The notes beneath the pieces are model-generated. The model was not told the origin of the DNA. It made no database searches and worked only from the letters and a program-made list of their open reading frames with translations. A DNA stretch of 64,000 nt from Pontibacter kalidii. GTDB taxonomy: Bacteria > Bacteroidota > Bacteroidia > Cytophagales > Hymenobacteraceae. This document shows positions 50,292 through 60,214 of the stretch, piece by piece (the stretch's first letter is position 1; each line of letters starts with the position of its first letter). Location of the stretch: the NCBI RefSeq assembly GCF_026278245.1, contig NZ_CP111079.1:1242501-1306500 (forward strand), written 5' to 3'. The translations under genes and the position numbers were made by a program.

Positions 50292-50318
50292 AGAAGCGCA
50301 GTTTGGGGCTGCGCTTCT
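50292..50318 (-). terminator. Rho-independent terminator of the CoA transferase operon
   Basis: A perfect 10-bp stem AGAAGCGCAG / CTGCGCTTCT with a 7-base loop, 27 bases past the subunit B stop. On the minus strand the tail is TTTATTTATTTTT. Confidence 0.88.
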
Positions 50319-50344
50319 AAGTATAGTTTCTCGTAAAGTGTATT

Positions 50345-51001
50345 TTATACCTGTATCTCGGGCACCTCGCCCTCCACGATCAGGTTGCCTTCAGTAGCGG
50401 CCTTAATGTCTTCTACCGTTACACCCGGAGCGCGTTCCAGTAACTTAAAGCCACCTTCCACTACCTCGAGTACGGCCAGGTCGGTCACGATTTTTTTCAC
50501 GCAGTTCAGGCCCGTCAGGGGAAGGGAGCACTCTTTCAGGAGCTTAGAGGAGCCGTCGCGGGCGGTATGCTGCATGGCTACGATGATGTTTTTGGCAGAG
50601 GCCACCAGGTCCATGGCGCCCCCCATGCCTTTTACCATTTTGCCCGGAATCTTCCAGTTGGCAATATCGCCGTTCTCCGACACTTCCATGGCACCGAGTA
50701 TGGTCAGGTCCACGTGCTCGCCGCGAATCATGCCAAAGCTCTCAGCGGAGCTAAAGATAGAAGAACCCGGGAGCGTGGTAATGGTTTGCTTGCCGGCGTT
50801 GATCAGGTCGGCGTCTACCTTGTCCTCAGTAGGGAAGGGGCCCATGCCCAGTAAGCCGTTCTCCGATTGCAGCACTACTTCTATACCTTCCGGAATGTAG
50901 TTGGCCACCAGCGTCGGTATCCCGATGCCCAGGTTCACGTACATGCCGTTCTTTACTTCCTGGGCGATGCGTCTTGCTATTTGATTTTTATCTAAAGCCA
51001 T
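50345..51001 (-). CDS. scoB: 3-oxoacid CoA-transferase subunit B
   Basis: 218 residues. The catalytic glutamate lies in [27 protein letters not shown] and [12 protein letters not shown] are family landmarks. With subunit A it moves CoA between succinyl-CoA and acetoacetate or other short acids, linking ketone-body or branched-chain breakdown to the citric acid cycle. It starts 12 bases after subunit A on the same strand. The specific acid cannot be read from the sequence. Confidence 0.92.
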   Translation of the reverse strand: MALDKNQIARRIAQEVKNGMYVNLGIGIPTLVANYIPEGIEVVLQSENGLLGMGPFPTEDKVDADLINAGKQTITTLPGSSIFSSAESFGMIRGEHVDLTILGAMEVSENGDIANWKIPGKMVKGMGGAMDLVASAKNIIVAMQHTARDGSSKLLKECSLPLTGLNCVKKIVTDLAVLEVVEGGFKLLERAPGVTVEDIKAATEGNLIVEGEVPEIQV

Positions 51002-51013
51002 ATTTATCTGAGT

Positions 51014-51712
51014 TTAAGCCTGTCTAACCGTTCGCTGTTCAATGCGCTTCTCATACTTGTCGCCCTGGAAGATGCGCTGCACAAAGATGCCGGGTGTATG
51101 GATCAAGTTCGGGTCCAGCTCACCGGCAGGCACTAGTTCCTCTACTTCAGCCACGGTGATTTTGCCGGCAGTGGCCATCATCGGGTTAAAGTTGCGGGCG
51201 GTGCCTTTGTAGATCAGGTTTCCGGCAGTGTCGCCCTTCCAGGCCTTTACAAAAGCGAAATCAGCTTTCAGCCACTCTTCCATCAGGTACATTTTGCCGT
51301 TAAACTCACGGTTCTCTTTGCCCTCGCCTACCTCGGTGCCGTAGCCGGCAGGGGTGAAGAAAGCCGGAATGCCCGCGCCACCGGCCCGGATACGCTCTGC
51401 CAGCGTGCCCTGCGGAATCAACTCTACCTCCAGCTCGCCGCTCAGCAACTGGCGCTCAAACTCCGCGTTTTCGCCTACATAGCTGGCAATCATTTTCTTT
51501 ACCTGGCGCTTCTGCAGCAGCAGTCCGATACCGAAGTCGTCCACGCCAGCATTGTTAGAGATACAGGTCAGGTCTTTCACGCCCAGGCGCAGCAGCTCCT
51601 GAATCGCGTTTTCCGGGATACCGCAAAGGCCAAAGCCCCCCAGCATCAGCGTCATGCCGTCCTGAATGCCCTGTAGTGCTTCCTGTGCGTTTTTTACAGT
51701 TTTATTGATCAT
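51014..51712 (-). CDS. scoA: 3-oxoacid CoA-transferase subunit A
   Basis: 232 residues. The CoA-binding glycine motif [13 protein letters not shown] and the [33 protein letters not shown] segments define the alpha subunit of family I CoA transferases. It pairs with subunit B, 12 bases downstream. No further degradation genes are adjacent, so the operon has just two genes, ended by the hairpin at 50292-50318. Confidence 0.92.
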   Translation of the reverse strand: MINKTVKNAQEALQGIQDGMTLMLGGFGLCGIPENAIQELLRLGVKDLTCISNNAGVDDFGIGLLLQKRQVKKMIASYVGENAEFERQLLSGELEVELIPQGTLAERIRAGGAGIPAFFTPAGYGTEVGEGKENREFNGKMYLMEEWLKADFAFVKAWKGDTAGNLIYKGTARNFNPMMATAGKITVAEVEELVPAGELDPNLIHTPGIFVQRIFQGDKYEKRIEQRTVRQA

Positions 51713-51947
51713 AGTGGGTGTAATTGGGAATGTTTAGCTGCCGGTGCGCAGCGGCTGTGCTTCTGCCTCACCAGCTGTTTCTGTCTGTAGGTAATTTAGA
51801 TATAAAAATAGGCATATAAAAGTATGGATATCCCTTTTTCGGGTGAAATGGGGGAAAGGTTAGGTGAAAAGCCAGGGGAGGTAATTTTTAGGATACAAGT
51901 AGCTGAACCGCAGACTATGCTTTTCGAGTGTAGTAGTGGCTGGAATG

Positions 51948-51983
51948 CCGAAAGCCAGCATATAGGCTCATGCTGGCTTTCGG
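51948..51983 (-). terminator. Hairpin after ribF
   Basis: A perfect 14-bp stem CCGAAAGCCAGCAT / ATGCTGGCTTTCGG with an 8-base loop, 27 bases past the ribF stop. On the minus strand no T run follows, so termination there is less certain; the plus side has TTTATACTTT. Confidence 0.65.
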
Positions 51984-52010
51984 TTTATACTTTCAAGTAT
52001 GGGATCGGCG

Positions 52011-52943
52011 TTATTGTAGCGCCAGAAATTCCTTCGTCGCCTGCTTGTCTTTCTCCAGCTGCCCTTTCAGGGCATCCAGGCTCTCAAACTTGCGCTCCTT
52101 GCGGAGCTGCTCCATAAACTGCACCGTCATGGTTTTGCCATAGAGGTCGCCGCTGAACTCAAGCAGGTGCACCTCCATCGTTAGCTTTTTGCCAGCAACT
52201 GTTGGGCGAAACCCGATGTTCATCATGGCCGGGTGGCGCTCGTTCCCTATACTTGCCCAAACCGCGTACACGCCGTTGCCAGGTATGAGCTTATGCGCCG
52301 GCGGAAGCGCCAGGTTGGCTGTCGGAAAGCCGATCGTGCGGCCAATCTTATCGCCCTCCTCCACCACAGAAGTGATACTATAGGGGCGGCCGAGGTAACT
52401 GTTGGCTGTGTCAATGTCGCCGCTTTCGAGTGCCCTTCTGATTTTGGTGGAGCTCACGCCCACATCATCCACATCCTGGCGCGGAATTTCCTCGACCTCA
52501 AAGCCGTACTGTGCCGAGCGGGCCTTCAGGTGCTCAAAGCTGCCCTCGCGGTTCTTGCCAAACCGGTGGTCGTAGCCGATGACCAATACTTTGGTGTTGA
52601 TAGCCCGAACCAGTATATCGGATATAAAACAGCGGGAGGAGGTGCGGGAAAACTCCTTGGTAAAAGGGACAATGAGCAGGTAATCGATGCCGAAGCTGCG
52701 GAGCTGTTCAATGCGCTCATCTATGGTAGAAAGTAACTTCAGCTCGTTGTCATCTGGGAACAGCACCAGGCGCGGGTGCGGCCAGTAGGTGATCACCACA
52801 CTTTGGCCGTCGCTCTGGCGGGCGCGCTCAATGACGCGGCGCAGGATCTTCTGGTGGCCCACGTGCACCCCGTCGAAAGTGCCGCTTGTCACCACGGCAT
52901 GGCTCAGCTCGGGAAAGTCAGCTATGTCACGAATTACTTCCAT
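52011..52943 (-). CDS. ribF: Bifunctional riboflavin kinase / FAD synthetase
   Basis: 310 residues from the ATG at 52943, the normal family start; the frame runs 15 codons further up. The N-terminal nucleotidyltransferase domain has SGTFDGVHVGHQKIL and the ISSTKIR-like VSSTKIRRAL; the C-terminal flavokinase domain has GRTIGFPTANL and MNIGFRPTV. It makes FMN and then FAD. Its start overlaps truB by 17 bases, and it ends the ftsX-DUF3098-uppP-truB-ribF operon. Confidence 0.95.
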   Translation of the reverse strand: MEVIRDIADFPELSHAVVTSGTFDGVHVGHQKILRRVIERARQSDGQSVVITYWPHPRLVLFPDDNELKLLSTIDERIEQLRSFGIDYLLIVPFTKEFSRTSSRCFISDILVRAINTKVLVIGYDHRFGKNREGSFEHLKARSAQYGFEVEEIPRQDVDDVGVSSTKIRRALESGDIDTANSYLGRPYSITSVVEEGDKIGRTIGFPTANLALPPAHKLIPGNGVYAVWASIGNERHPAMMNIGFRPTVAGKKLTMEVHLLEFSGDLYGKTMTVQFMEQLRKERKFESLDALKGQLEKDKQATKEFLALQ

Positions 52944-53625
52944 CCGCTTCCTCCAGCTGTTTTTTTCTAATCGCGATGATATCGTCAATGGTAAGGGCGT
53001 CCTCCAGCTTATACTCGCCGATGCGCGTGCGCTCCAGCTTGGAGAGGTGGCCCCCCACGCCCAGTTTCTGCCCCAGGTCGTGGGCCAGGCTGCGGATGTA
53101 GGTGCCTTTGCTGCACACCACCCTGAACTCCACCTCCGGCCCGTTTATACTTGTAATATCGAATGCATTGATGGTAACGCTGCGTGGCTTTAGCTCTACC
53201 TCCTTGCCTTTGCGGGCCAGGTCGTAGGCGCGCTTGCCGTCTACCTGCACGGCAGAGTAGATGGGCGGCACCTGCTCAATGGCACCAACAAAGCTTTGGG
53301 CGGCTTGTTTTATACTTTCCTCGGTCAGATGACTGATGTCGCGGGTTTCGGTTACCTCGGTTTCGCGGTCGTAGGAGGGGGTGGTTTCTCCCAGGCGGAT
53401 GATGCCGGTGTACTCCTTCTCCTGCCCCTGAATCTCGTCGATACGCTTGGTGAACTTGCCTGTGCAAAGTATGAGCAGACCAGTAGCCAGCGGGTCCAGT
53501 GTGCCGGCATGGCCTACTTTCTTAACGCGGATAGTATTGCGTACTTTCTTTACCACATCGAAGGAGGTCCAGTCGAGCGGCTTGTTTATAAGTAGTATTT
53601 CGCCGGCGGCAAAATCGTATTGCAT
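52927..53625 (-). CDS. truB: tRNA pseudouridine(55) synthase
   Basis: 232 residues, slightly short because it lacks the C-terminal PUA extension seen in some members. The catalytic aspartate is D44 in AGTLDPLATGLL, with INKPLDWTSFDVV before it and the RSLAHDLGQKLGVGGHL segment later. It makes pseudouridine 55 in the T loop of tRNAs. It begins 2 bases after the uppP stop and overlaps ribF. Confidence 0.95.
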   Translation of the reverse strand: MQYDFAAGEILLINKPLDWTSFDVVKKVRNTIRVKKVGHAGTLDPLATGLLILCTGKFTKRIDEIQGQEKEYTGIIRLGETTPSYDRETEVTETRDISHLTEESIKQAAQSFVGAIEQVPPIYSAVQVDGKRAYDLARKGKEVELKPRSVTINAFDITSINGPEVEFRVVCSKGTYIRSLAHDLGQKLGVGGHLSKLERTRIGEYKLEDALTIDDIIAIRKKQLEEADGSNS

Positions 53626-53627
53626 CG

Positions 53628-54461
53628 TTATACTTTTAAATCTACGCCCATGGCAAGCAGTGCCAATAATACCACGCCTACGGCAATTCTGTAGTAGCCA
53701 AACATCTTGAAGCCATACTTGGTCAGGAAGCTGATGAAGAACTTGATCGCAGCCATCGCCACGAAAAAGGCCACCACGTTACCGATCAGCAGCAGCTGCA
53801 GGTCCTCGGGGTGAATGACATCAAAACTGTTCTGGATTTTTACGAGGTCGAACCTTAAAAGGTCCGAAATTTCCAGGCCTAGCAAGTCCGTCAAGAGCTT
53901 GTAAGTGCCGGCGGCCAGCATCGTAGGTACGGCCAGGAAGAAAGAGAATTCCGCGGCCGTTTTCCGGTCGATGCCCTGGGCCAGGCCACCTATAATGGAG
54001 GCAGCAGACCTGGAAACGCCTGGTATCATGGCCAAGCACTGCGCCAGGCCGATCAGGAACGCGTTCTTGTAGTTGATCTTGGTATTGGTGGAGTGGCGGA
54101 ACCACTTATCAACAAACAGGAGCACAATGCCCCCAAAAACCAGCATAAAAGCTGTTATCAGCACACTTTCCAGCATGCTGTCGATCAGGTCGTTTAAGGC
54201 AAAGCCCAGCAAGGCCGCAGGTATGAAGGCGATAAACAGCTTAAAGTAAAAATCAAGCCCCTGCGCAAACCGCCGCCAGTAGAGCACCACCACCGAAAGG
54301 ATGGCCCCAAACTGTATGTTCACTGTAAAGATCTTGGTGATCGGTAACTCGTTAATGCCCATCAGGCTGGAGGCGATAATCATGTGCCCCGTAGAGGAAA
54401 CTGGTAAGAACTCGGTAAGCCCTTCAACAATGGCTAAAATAATAGCCTGCCAAATACTCAT
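53628..54461 (-). CDS. uppP: Undecaprenyl-diphosphate phosphatase
   Basis: 277 residues, integral membrane, about eight helices. The active-site motifs are [15 protein letters not shown] at 12-26 and GVSRSAASI near 145-153, with the arginine. It recycles undecaprenyl diphosphate to the phosphate used by peptidoglycan and by the glycan cluster in this window. It starts directly after the stop codon of the DUF3098 gene with no gap. Confidence 0.95.
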   Translation of the reverse strand: MSIWQAIILAIVEGLTEFLPVSSTGHMIIASSLMGINELPITKIFTVNIQFGAILSVVVLYWRRFAQGLDFYFKLFIAFIPAALLGFALNDLIDSMLESVLITAFMLVFGGIVLLFVDKWFRHSTNTKINYKNAFLIGLAQCLAMIPGVSRSAASIIGGLAQGIDRKTAAEFSFFLAVPTMLAAGTYKLLTDLLGLEISDLLRFDLVKIQNSFDVIHPEDLQLLLIGNVVAFFVAMAAIKFFISFLTKYGFKMFGYYRIAVGVVLLALLAMGVDLKV

Positions 54462-54698
54462 TTATTTTTTTGTTTTGTCCTTTGCCATGATGGCGAAAAA
54501 TTCAATGGCGAAGCCCGCCAGCACTACCAGCGGCCCCAGCGTGATGCCCAGGAATCCGAGGCCATATGGCTCGGTGTCCAGCGTCATGATAAAGAAGCCG
54601 AGTGCCAGTACGGCAATGCCAGCCAGCATCAGGACGTAGTTCTTCTTGCCAAAGGCAAGGTTGTTTTTGTTATCCTCCATGGTGTTAGTATAGTTCAT
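54462..54698 (-). CDS. DUF3098 small membrane protein
   Basis: 78 residues (72 from the second ATG at 54680). Two membrane helices, about 22-40 and 47-70, separated by the MTLDTEPYGLGFLGITLGPL-type turn, identify DUF3098, a family found in Bacteroidota between ftsX and uppP. Function is unknown; its fixed position suggests a role in envelope or division. The first ATG overlaps ftsX by 14 bases. Confidence 0.88.
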   Translation of the reverse strand: MNYTNTMEDNKNNLAFGKKNYVLMLAGIAVLALGFFIMTLDTEPYGLGFLGITLGPLVVLAGFAIEFFAIMAKDKTKK

Positions 54699-55581
54699 CT
54701 AAAGACATGCCCAGGTATTTGCGCACGGCGCGGTAAGAGCTCATAAACCCGATGATAAGGCCCAGCATAACCAGCGCACCCATCAGGATATAAGTCTGCT
54801 CGTCGTTGCGCAGCAGCTGCAGCTCCGTAATCTCGTTATAGGTATACTGCATCAGGCCAAAAAGCAGGGCAGAGGCCAGCACCCCGCTCACGACGCCCTG
54901 CCAGGCGGCACGGTTCAGGAACGGGCGCTGGATAAAGAACGAAGTAGCTCCCACTAATTGCATGCTGCGTATTAAAAAACGCTGCGAGTACAGGGCCAGC
55001 TTAATCGTGTTGTTTATCAGAATGATCACCACCAGCACCAGGATGGCGGCAAAGCCTATTAGAATAATGCTGATCTTCTGGATGTTCTGGTTGATGGACT
55101 CAATAAGGCTCTCCACGTACTGTACCTCATACACCCCGTCAACTTCCTCCAGGTCCAGTTTTATACTTTTGAGCATGGCAGAGCTGGAGTGGTCGGCATC
55201 GATGCGGAGCACATAGGCGTCGCGTAGCGGGTTATCCCCCAAAAATGTCATGAAATCTTCGCCGGTCTCGTCTAAAAATGCCTTGGCGCCCTCCTCCTTG
55301 GAAATATAGCGGACTTGGGCGGAGTCGTTTTGGAAGGCGACATATTCTTTGGCGGCAAAGGTCTTCTGCAGTCTCACCAGCTGCACCTCGGTCAGGTTGC
55401 GGTCCAGGTAAACCTGCATTTCTATACTTTCCTTCACCTTCTCAGATAGCTTCTCGGCGTGGATCAGCAGCAGCCCGAACACCCCGATCACAAACAGCGC
55501 CAGCGTAATACTGAACACCACCATCAGGTGCGGGTAGTTGCCTAATTTTTTCTTCTTGATGTGTTTTACTTTCGTCGCCAT
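54685..55581 (-). CDS. ftsX: Cell division protein FtsX
   Basis: 298 residues with the FtsX layout: one membrane helix (about 20-43), a periplasmic domain (about 45-165), and three C-terminal helices in a MacB/FtsX permease domain (from about 170), ending MSLDELY. With the ATPase FtsE it regulates peptidoglycan hydrolases at the septum. ftsE is not adjacent, as is common in Bacteroidota. It heads the operon down to ribF. A perfect -7 box lies 18 bases upstream of the ATG. Confidence 0.93.
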   Translation of the reverse strand: MATKVKHIKKKKLGNYPHLMVVFSITLALFVIGVFGLLLIHAEKLSEKVKESIEMQVYLDRNLTEVQLVRLQKTFAAKEYVAFQNDSAQVRYISKEEGAKAFLDETGEDFMTFLGDNPLRDAYVLRIDADHSSSAMLKSIKLDLEEVDGVYEVQYVESLIESINQNIQKISIILIGFAAILVLVVIILINNTIKLALYSQRFLIRSMQLVGATSFFIQRPFLNRAAWQGVVSGVLASALLFGLMQYTYNEITELQLLRNDEQTYILMGALVMLGLIIGFMSSYRAVRKYLGMSLDELY

Positions 55582-55598
55582 AGCTGTAGCCTTCCGCG

Positions 55599-55606
55599 CA
55601 AAATTA
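55599..55606 (-). promoter_or_regulatory. -7 box of the ftsX operon
   Basis: TAATTTTG on the minus strand is an exact TAnnTTTG match, with a short leader of about 12 bases that includes a GGAAGG ribosome-binding stretch. Confidence 0.6.
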
Positions 55607-55653
55607 GAAATATATTTTACAAAAGCGCAGGCGTAAGGGCCAAAGCCGCTAAA

Positions 55654-55672
55654 AAAGGCCTGTTCGGTCTTT
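55654..55672 (-). terminator. Weak hairpin at the tamB stop codon
   Basis: AAAGACC / GGCCTTT with one mismatch, a 5-base loop and a following T run on the minus strand. It overlaps the tamB stop, so it is only a possible terminator. Confidence 0.3.
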
Positions 55673-58600
55673 ATAACTCCAGTCTTGGGTCGGAATCAAG
55701 TATGATGCGGTCGCGCTCCTGCTCCAGGCGCTGTTGGCGGCGGGCGCGCTTCTCACTGCCGAAAAGCTCGCGCAGGTTGTCGAAGCGCTTGGTGTGCAGC
55801 AAGCTTATACTTTGGCTCTGGGTGATGCGCTGCGTGTAAATGTTAGGGATTGAGTTATACTCCAGCCGCGCGCGGAGCTCCCCGGATGGGGAGATATAGT
55901 AGTCGAGCAGCCAGTTGCCCACATAGCCATCTCCGCTCGCATTGTCGCGGCTACCGCCCAGTCCGGTCTCGCTGGTCACGCGCAGGCGGCCCTGAAAGAA
56001 CGTATAGCTCAGGCGCACCTGCAGTGCATTGAGGGCATCCTGCCCGATGCTACCCAGGCCTATGTCTACTTCCAGGTTGCTGTCGATGCTGTTGAAGAAG
56101 TTGTTGAGCTGGCCTGAGAGCAGGCTTCCCAAACTGCCGCCTACCGCGCTAGCTCCTATACCGCTGTCGAAGGCCAGCGTGCCCTGGGGCGAAAGGCGCT
56201 GCAACACGAGCAAGCTGAACACCTGGCGGTTGAGCTCACTCTCATCGTTCTTGATGGAGTTGATAACCGAGTATTGAGAGGTTTGAATTTCCTGCGGGAG
56301 CTGATCGAAGCTAAGACCAAGCTGAATATTCGGCGTAAGCAGCGGACCTTTAAGGTCGATAATGGCTGTCACAGGATAGCGGCCTGAAATGTTATCGCCA
56401 GTTATCAGGTTGTCAAAAGAGGCCATCTGGGTATAGTTTGCCTGAATGTCCATCACACCAGCGGTAGGGTCGCCGTTCCAGGTGATGGTGCCGCCTGGCA
56501 CTACTTTAAACTCGCGGGTAACCAGGCCCTCCAGCAGGTTCAGGTTGTAGGCCCCCTGCAAGATCTCGAAGGTGCCATACATGTTAAAGTCACCGCGGGT
56601 ATCGATGGTCATCTGGATGTCGCCATTGCCGGAGCCCCGGATCACGTCGCCGGTGGTGCGGTCGATGATGATTTCAAAGTAGGCGTCGTCGGTCACGTCC
56701 AGGTTAAAGTCCAGGTTGATGCCCGAGAGGTCAACGGCGCGGCTCTCAGCCTCCACCGCTATGTCTGTACCTTTTTCAGGGTTGTTGTTCACGAAGCGGA
56801 TAAAGTCTTTCCTGGACACATCGGTCTGGTAATCGAGCGGCAGCACGATGCGGGTGTTGGCGTCGCTGCGGGCATCCACCTTTACCTGCAGGTTCTCTGT
56901 TGGTCCCAGCACGCTGGCAGAGCCCGTGGCGAAGGCCGTTCCGTAGAAGAGCTCGTTCTGCGCCTCGGTGGTGTTGAGCACCATAAAGTTGCGGAAACGC
57001 GCCTCCATATCGATTACCATATTCCGGAAACCGTCGTGGGCGATACCTCCCGTCACCGTGGCCCTGTTGCCGAACAAGTCCTGCAGCTGCGCATTACGGA
57101 AGCTGATGCTGTTAGGGCCAAAGTAGATGCGGTCGGAGAAGCGGTAGGTGGTGTTCAGGTAGTCGAACGTGAATTGGCCACCGGTGACTAGAACGGAGCC
57201 TTTCAGTACCGGGGCATTCAGGTTGCCCAGCACCCGGATGCGCCCTTCCATGTTGCCGCCCAGGTCAGAGAACAGGCCGCGCAACACCGGCTCTACCAGC
57301 TTCAGGTTTGCCTGGTCCAGCACGGCGAGCAGGTCCAGTTGGTCTTCCTCCACTTGCGGGTTATAAAACCCCGTGAGCGAGAGTACCTTCTTGGCGTTTC
57401 GCTGAATGCCCACATCCACCGTCGCGCGCTGGTTAGCCTTGGTCCAGTCGGTGCTGCCTATTACGTCGCCGATAAATACATCATCCAGGTAAAAGGAATC
57501 CACCTGCATGGCAGCGTTGAGCATGGCCTGATTGTAGAGGTCCTGCGCAGTCAGTTTTGCCGTTACCTCGCCAGCGATCTTCATGGGCAGGATCGGGTTC
57601 AGGTTGTTGAGCTTAAAGTTCTCCACGTTCAGCACCAGGCGGCTGTTCGGGTCCCGGGATACTTCGCCGTCGGCACGTATCACCTGGTTCTGGTTCGTAA
57701 GGGCAAAGTTCTCGAACACGAGCCGTTTGCCTGCCTCGCTTATATAAATGGTGTTGCCGGGGAGAAAGGCCCATACGTTTTTCTGCAGCGTGATGTCCGA
57801 CTCGTCGAAGACGATCTGTATCTGGTTCTGCAGAAAGTTCAGGTCGCCGGTGATGAGGGCGCGGTTGTTCTGCAGCGGCTGTCGCAGGCTGGTGGCGAAC
57901 TGAATGGTGCGCTCACTCCAGATGCCTTCCAGGAAAAAATCCTGGGTGGAACCGACACCCGGCAACTCCTGCTGCCGCGAGGTGAAGAGAGCGGCCGCCA
58001 GTACATCCGGGTTGTCCAGCATTTTGGAGGTATTCAGTTCAATATTGTTTCCATATAATGTATACCCGTCGTACAGGATAGTGTCGATGGTGGCATATAA
58101 CTCCAGTATAGCAGTGGCATCGTGTCGGAACGAGCCCTCTACCTGCGAGCTGTCGGATATGGTGAGCTCCGGCACAAACAGCTCCAGGATAGGGGTAGCC
58201 TGCTTCAGGTTCATGGCATAGTTCACGGCATACTCGCTGGCCCTTTCTTTGGGCTTGCGGTTGTAGTACTCCGCCGTGGCAACCGGGTCACTTTCAAAGT
58301 TGAGCTGGTACTCCTGAACCAGCGCCTTTAGGTCAGCTATTAGCGTGGTATAGTTGAAGTTGCCGTCCACGTGCAGGTCCAGCAGGCTCGAAAAGAGGTC
58401 GAGCGATCGCTGCCCGGCGGCAATTTCTGATGCCACCATAACCGAGTCTAGCGAGAGGCTGTTGCCCTTGTACCCCACGTAGGCACTGTCAAAGCGGGCG
58501 GTCCCTTCGAACTCATCGAGCCGCAGGCCCTTAAAATTCAGATTAGCATGGGCACTGAGCAGGAGAGGCTCCTGTGTCAGGTTCAGCGCCTGGAAATCGA

Positions 58601-60212
58601 TGCGCTCCAGGTCGGCCACCATGTTAAAAGCTTTGCGCTGCTCCGTCAGGTTCACCTCGCCGCTGGCGGTAAAGATCAGGTTAGGGTCGTTGATGGAGAC
58701 ATCACCCGTGAATACCTGGCGGCGCAGGACACCGTCGGCTTTCAGGTTCTGGTAATTATATCCTAGCAACTGCACCTGCCGGATATCCACGTTTGCTTTT
58801 ACGTCGGCGGTTTTCAGGCTAAAGCCAGTGCCCTGCAGGCGGCCGCTCATAGAGATAGTGCTGATTTGTTCCTCAGCATCGAGCAGACGGCCCAGGTTAA
58901 AACCGTTGGTGGTTACAAACCCGCTATAGGAGGAGGTGCGGGTATCGTCGTCTATTTTCAGGTTGATGTCAGAGCGCAGGTTACCCAGCGCGGTGCCGAA
59001 TTCCCCGTTGGCCACGAAGTCGTTGTAGAAGCCCAGGAAACGCCCCTCCAGGCGAACGGTGCCCAGCCTGGCTGCCATCCGGTAAGCTTCCTGGGGCAGA
59101 AATTTCCGGAGGTCCTCGGCGCTGATGGTGGAAGGCTGCAGGCGCAGGTTGGCGAAGGTCTCTTTGAAGTTGGGCAGGCCATCGGCATTGATAGTACCCA
59201 CAATATGCGTATTGCGGCCATACTTCAGGTCGACATCCGTGGCAGAGAAATTCCGTACCAGCCCTTTCAGCTTGAGCGAGTTCACCTGCAGGTTCTCATC
59301 ATACTCCCGTAGCTGCGGCGCAAAAACGGCAATATCCTGCGAGAATACTTTGCTGTTCTCCAAGTTTGCCGTCACCGTCACGCTATCCATGAATTCCGAA
59401 AAATCGCCGAAGGTGCTGTAGTCGAAGCGGACGTGGTTTTGGAGGTTGCTGTTGTTGAGCTGCAGGTCCAGTTCCTCCCAGTCCCAGAAGGTGGAGGTGT
59501 AGGTCATGCGGGTATCCAGGTTGTGCAGGTGCGTGTCGGAGTTTTTCTCCAGGGCCTTCAGGTCCGTTACCCGCACTTTCAGGGTATCCTCCAGCTGTAT
59601 TTCATCAAAGCGGCCGCTCAGGTTAGTAAAGGCCAGGTGGCGGTAGTCCATGCCATGCTCGGTACGCGGAAAGTTGAAATCGTCGTAGGTAAAGCTGCCA
59701 TTCTCGATGATCAGCTCGCCCAACTCAAAATTAAAAGGCTTGGATACCTTCGTTGTGTCTTTAACAAACAGCTCCTGCATGGCGCTGATGAAGGAGGTAA
59801 GGTTGAGTGAATCGGCTCCTTCATACTTTACCAGGTTTGCCCGCGGCTCCTGCAGCTCCAGGGTGCTTATACTTAGGTTGTTTGGTGAGAAGATGGAAAA
59901 GGCATCAATATCCGCCTCGGCGCGGCCCACATAGAAAAGCTCCTGCTGGTGGTTATCCTTTACCTGTAACTGCTCCAGCACTACCTTGCTGAAAAACTCG
60001 ATATCCACACGGCCCACACTAACCTCGTGCTTGGTGGCCTCAGAAAGGTATTGGGCCACCTCCTGCGCCACCCTTGTTTGCACGCCCGGGAGCCGGATAG
60101 CGACAAAAACAGCTGCAAACAGCAGTAAAAGGAACAGGAACAGCCCCAAAACTATTTTTAGAATAGCTTTTCCTATAACTTTGAGGTAATTTGATGACTG
60201 TTCTTTTTCCAA
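55671..60212 (-). CDS. tamB: TamB-type translocation/assembly module protein
   Basis: 1513 residues. One N-terminal signal-anchor helix (about 15-40, GLFLFLLLLFAAVFVAIR) is followed by a very long beta-rich AsmA/TamB region and the C-terminal DUF490 domain (about 1050-1450), including GQLNNFFNSIDSNLEVDIGL near the end. Such proteins bridge the inner and outer membranes and move lipids or assist outer-membrane protein assembly. The size is usual for Bacteroidota TamB. No ATG is available at the N-terminus; a TTG at 60212 gives the proper anchor. Its start is only 2 bases from the divergent tsaD ATG. Confidence 0.92.
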   Translation of the reverse strand: MEKEQSSNYLKVIGKAILKIVLGLFLFLLLLFAAVFVAIRLPGVQTRVAQEVAQYLSEATKHEVSVGRVDIEFFSKVVLEQLQVKDNHQQELFYVGRAEADIDAFSIFSPNNLSISTLELQEPRANLVKYEGADSLNLTSFISAMQELFVKDTTKVSKPFNFELGELIIENGSFTYDDFNFPRTEHGMDYRHLAFTNLSGRFDEIQLEDTLKVRVTDLKALEKNSDTHLHNLDTRMTYTSTFWDWEELDLQLNNSNLQNHVRFDYSTFGDFSEFMDSVTVTANLENSKVFSQDIAVFAPQLREYDENLQVNSLKLKGLVRNFSATDVDLKYGRNTHIVGTINADGLPNFKETFANLRLQPSTISAEDLRKFLPQEAYRMAARLGTVRLEGRFLGFYNDFVANGEFGTALGNLRSDINLKIDDDTRTSSYSGFVTTNGFNLGRLLDAEEQISTISMSGRLQGTGFSLKTADVKANVDIRQVQLLGYNYQNLKADGVLRRQVFTGDVSINDPNLIFTASGEVNLTEQRKAFNMVADLERIDFQALNLTQEPLLLSAHANLNFKGLRLDEFEGTARFDSAYVGYKGNSLSLDSVMVASEIAAGQRSLDLFSSLLDLHVDGNFNYTTLIADLKALVQEYQLNFESDPVATAEYYNRKPKERASEYAVNYAMNLKQATPILELFVPELTISDSSQVEGSFRHDATAILELYATIDTILYDGYTLYGNNIELNTSKMLDNPDVLAAALFTSRQQELPGVGSTQDFFLEGIWSERTIQFATSLRQPLQNNRALITGDLNFLQNQIQIVFDESDITLQKNVWAFLPGNTIYISEAGKRLVFENFALTNQNQVIRADGEVSRDPNSRLVLNVENFKLNNLNPILPMKIAGEVTAKLTAQDLYNQAMLNAAMQVDSFYLDDVFIGDVIGSTDWTKANQRATVDVGIQRNAKKVLSLTGFYNPQVEEDQLDLLAVLDQANLKLVEPVLRGLFSDLGGNMEGRIRVLGNLNAPVLKGSVLVTGGQFTFDYLNTTYRFSDRIYFGPNSISFRNAQLQDLFGNRATVTGGIAHDGFRNMVIDMEARFRNFMVLNTTEAQNELFYGTAFATGSASVLGPTENLQVKVDARSDANTRIVLPLDYQTDVSRKDFIRFVNNNPEKGTDIAVEAESRAVDLSGINLDFNLDVTDDAYFEIIIDRTTGDVIRGSGNGDIQMTIDTRGDFNMYGTFEILQGAYNLNLLEGLVTREFKVVPGGTITWNGDPTAGVMDIQANYTQMASFDNLITGDNISGRYPVTAIIDLKGPLLTPNIQLGLSFDQLPQEIQTSQYSVINSIKNDESELNRQVFSLLVLQRLSPQGTLAFDSGIGASAVGGSLGSLLSGQLNNFFNSIDSNLEVDIGLGSIGQDALNALQVRLSYTFFQGRLRVTSETGLGGSRDNASGDGYVGNWLLDYYISPSGELRARLEYNSIPNIYTQRITQSQSISLLHTKRFDNLRELFGSEKRARRQQRLEQERDRIILDSDPRLEL

Positions 60213-60214
60213 AG

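Noticed and set aside
51824..52117. A 97-codon plus-strand frame next to ribF
   Set aside because: Its second half is antisense to ribF, and it runs through the hairpin at 51948-51983; composition and motifs do not support a gene.
57339..58058. A 239-codon plus-strand frame inside tamB
   Set aside because: Antisense shadow of tamB without recognisable motifs or start signals.
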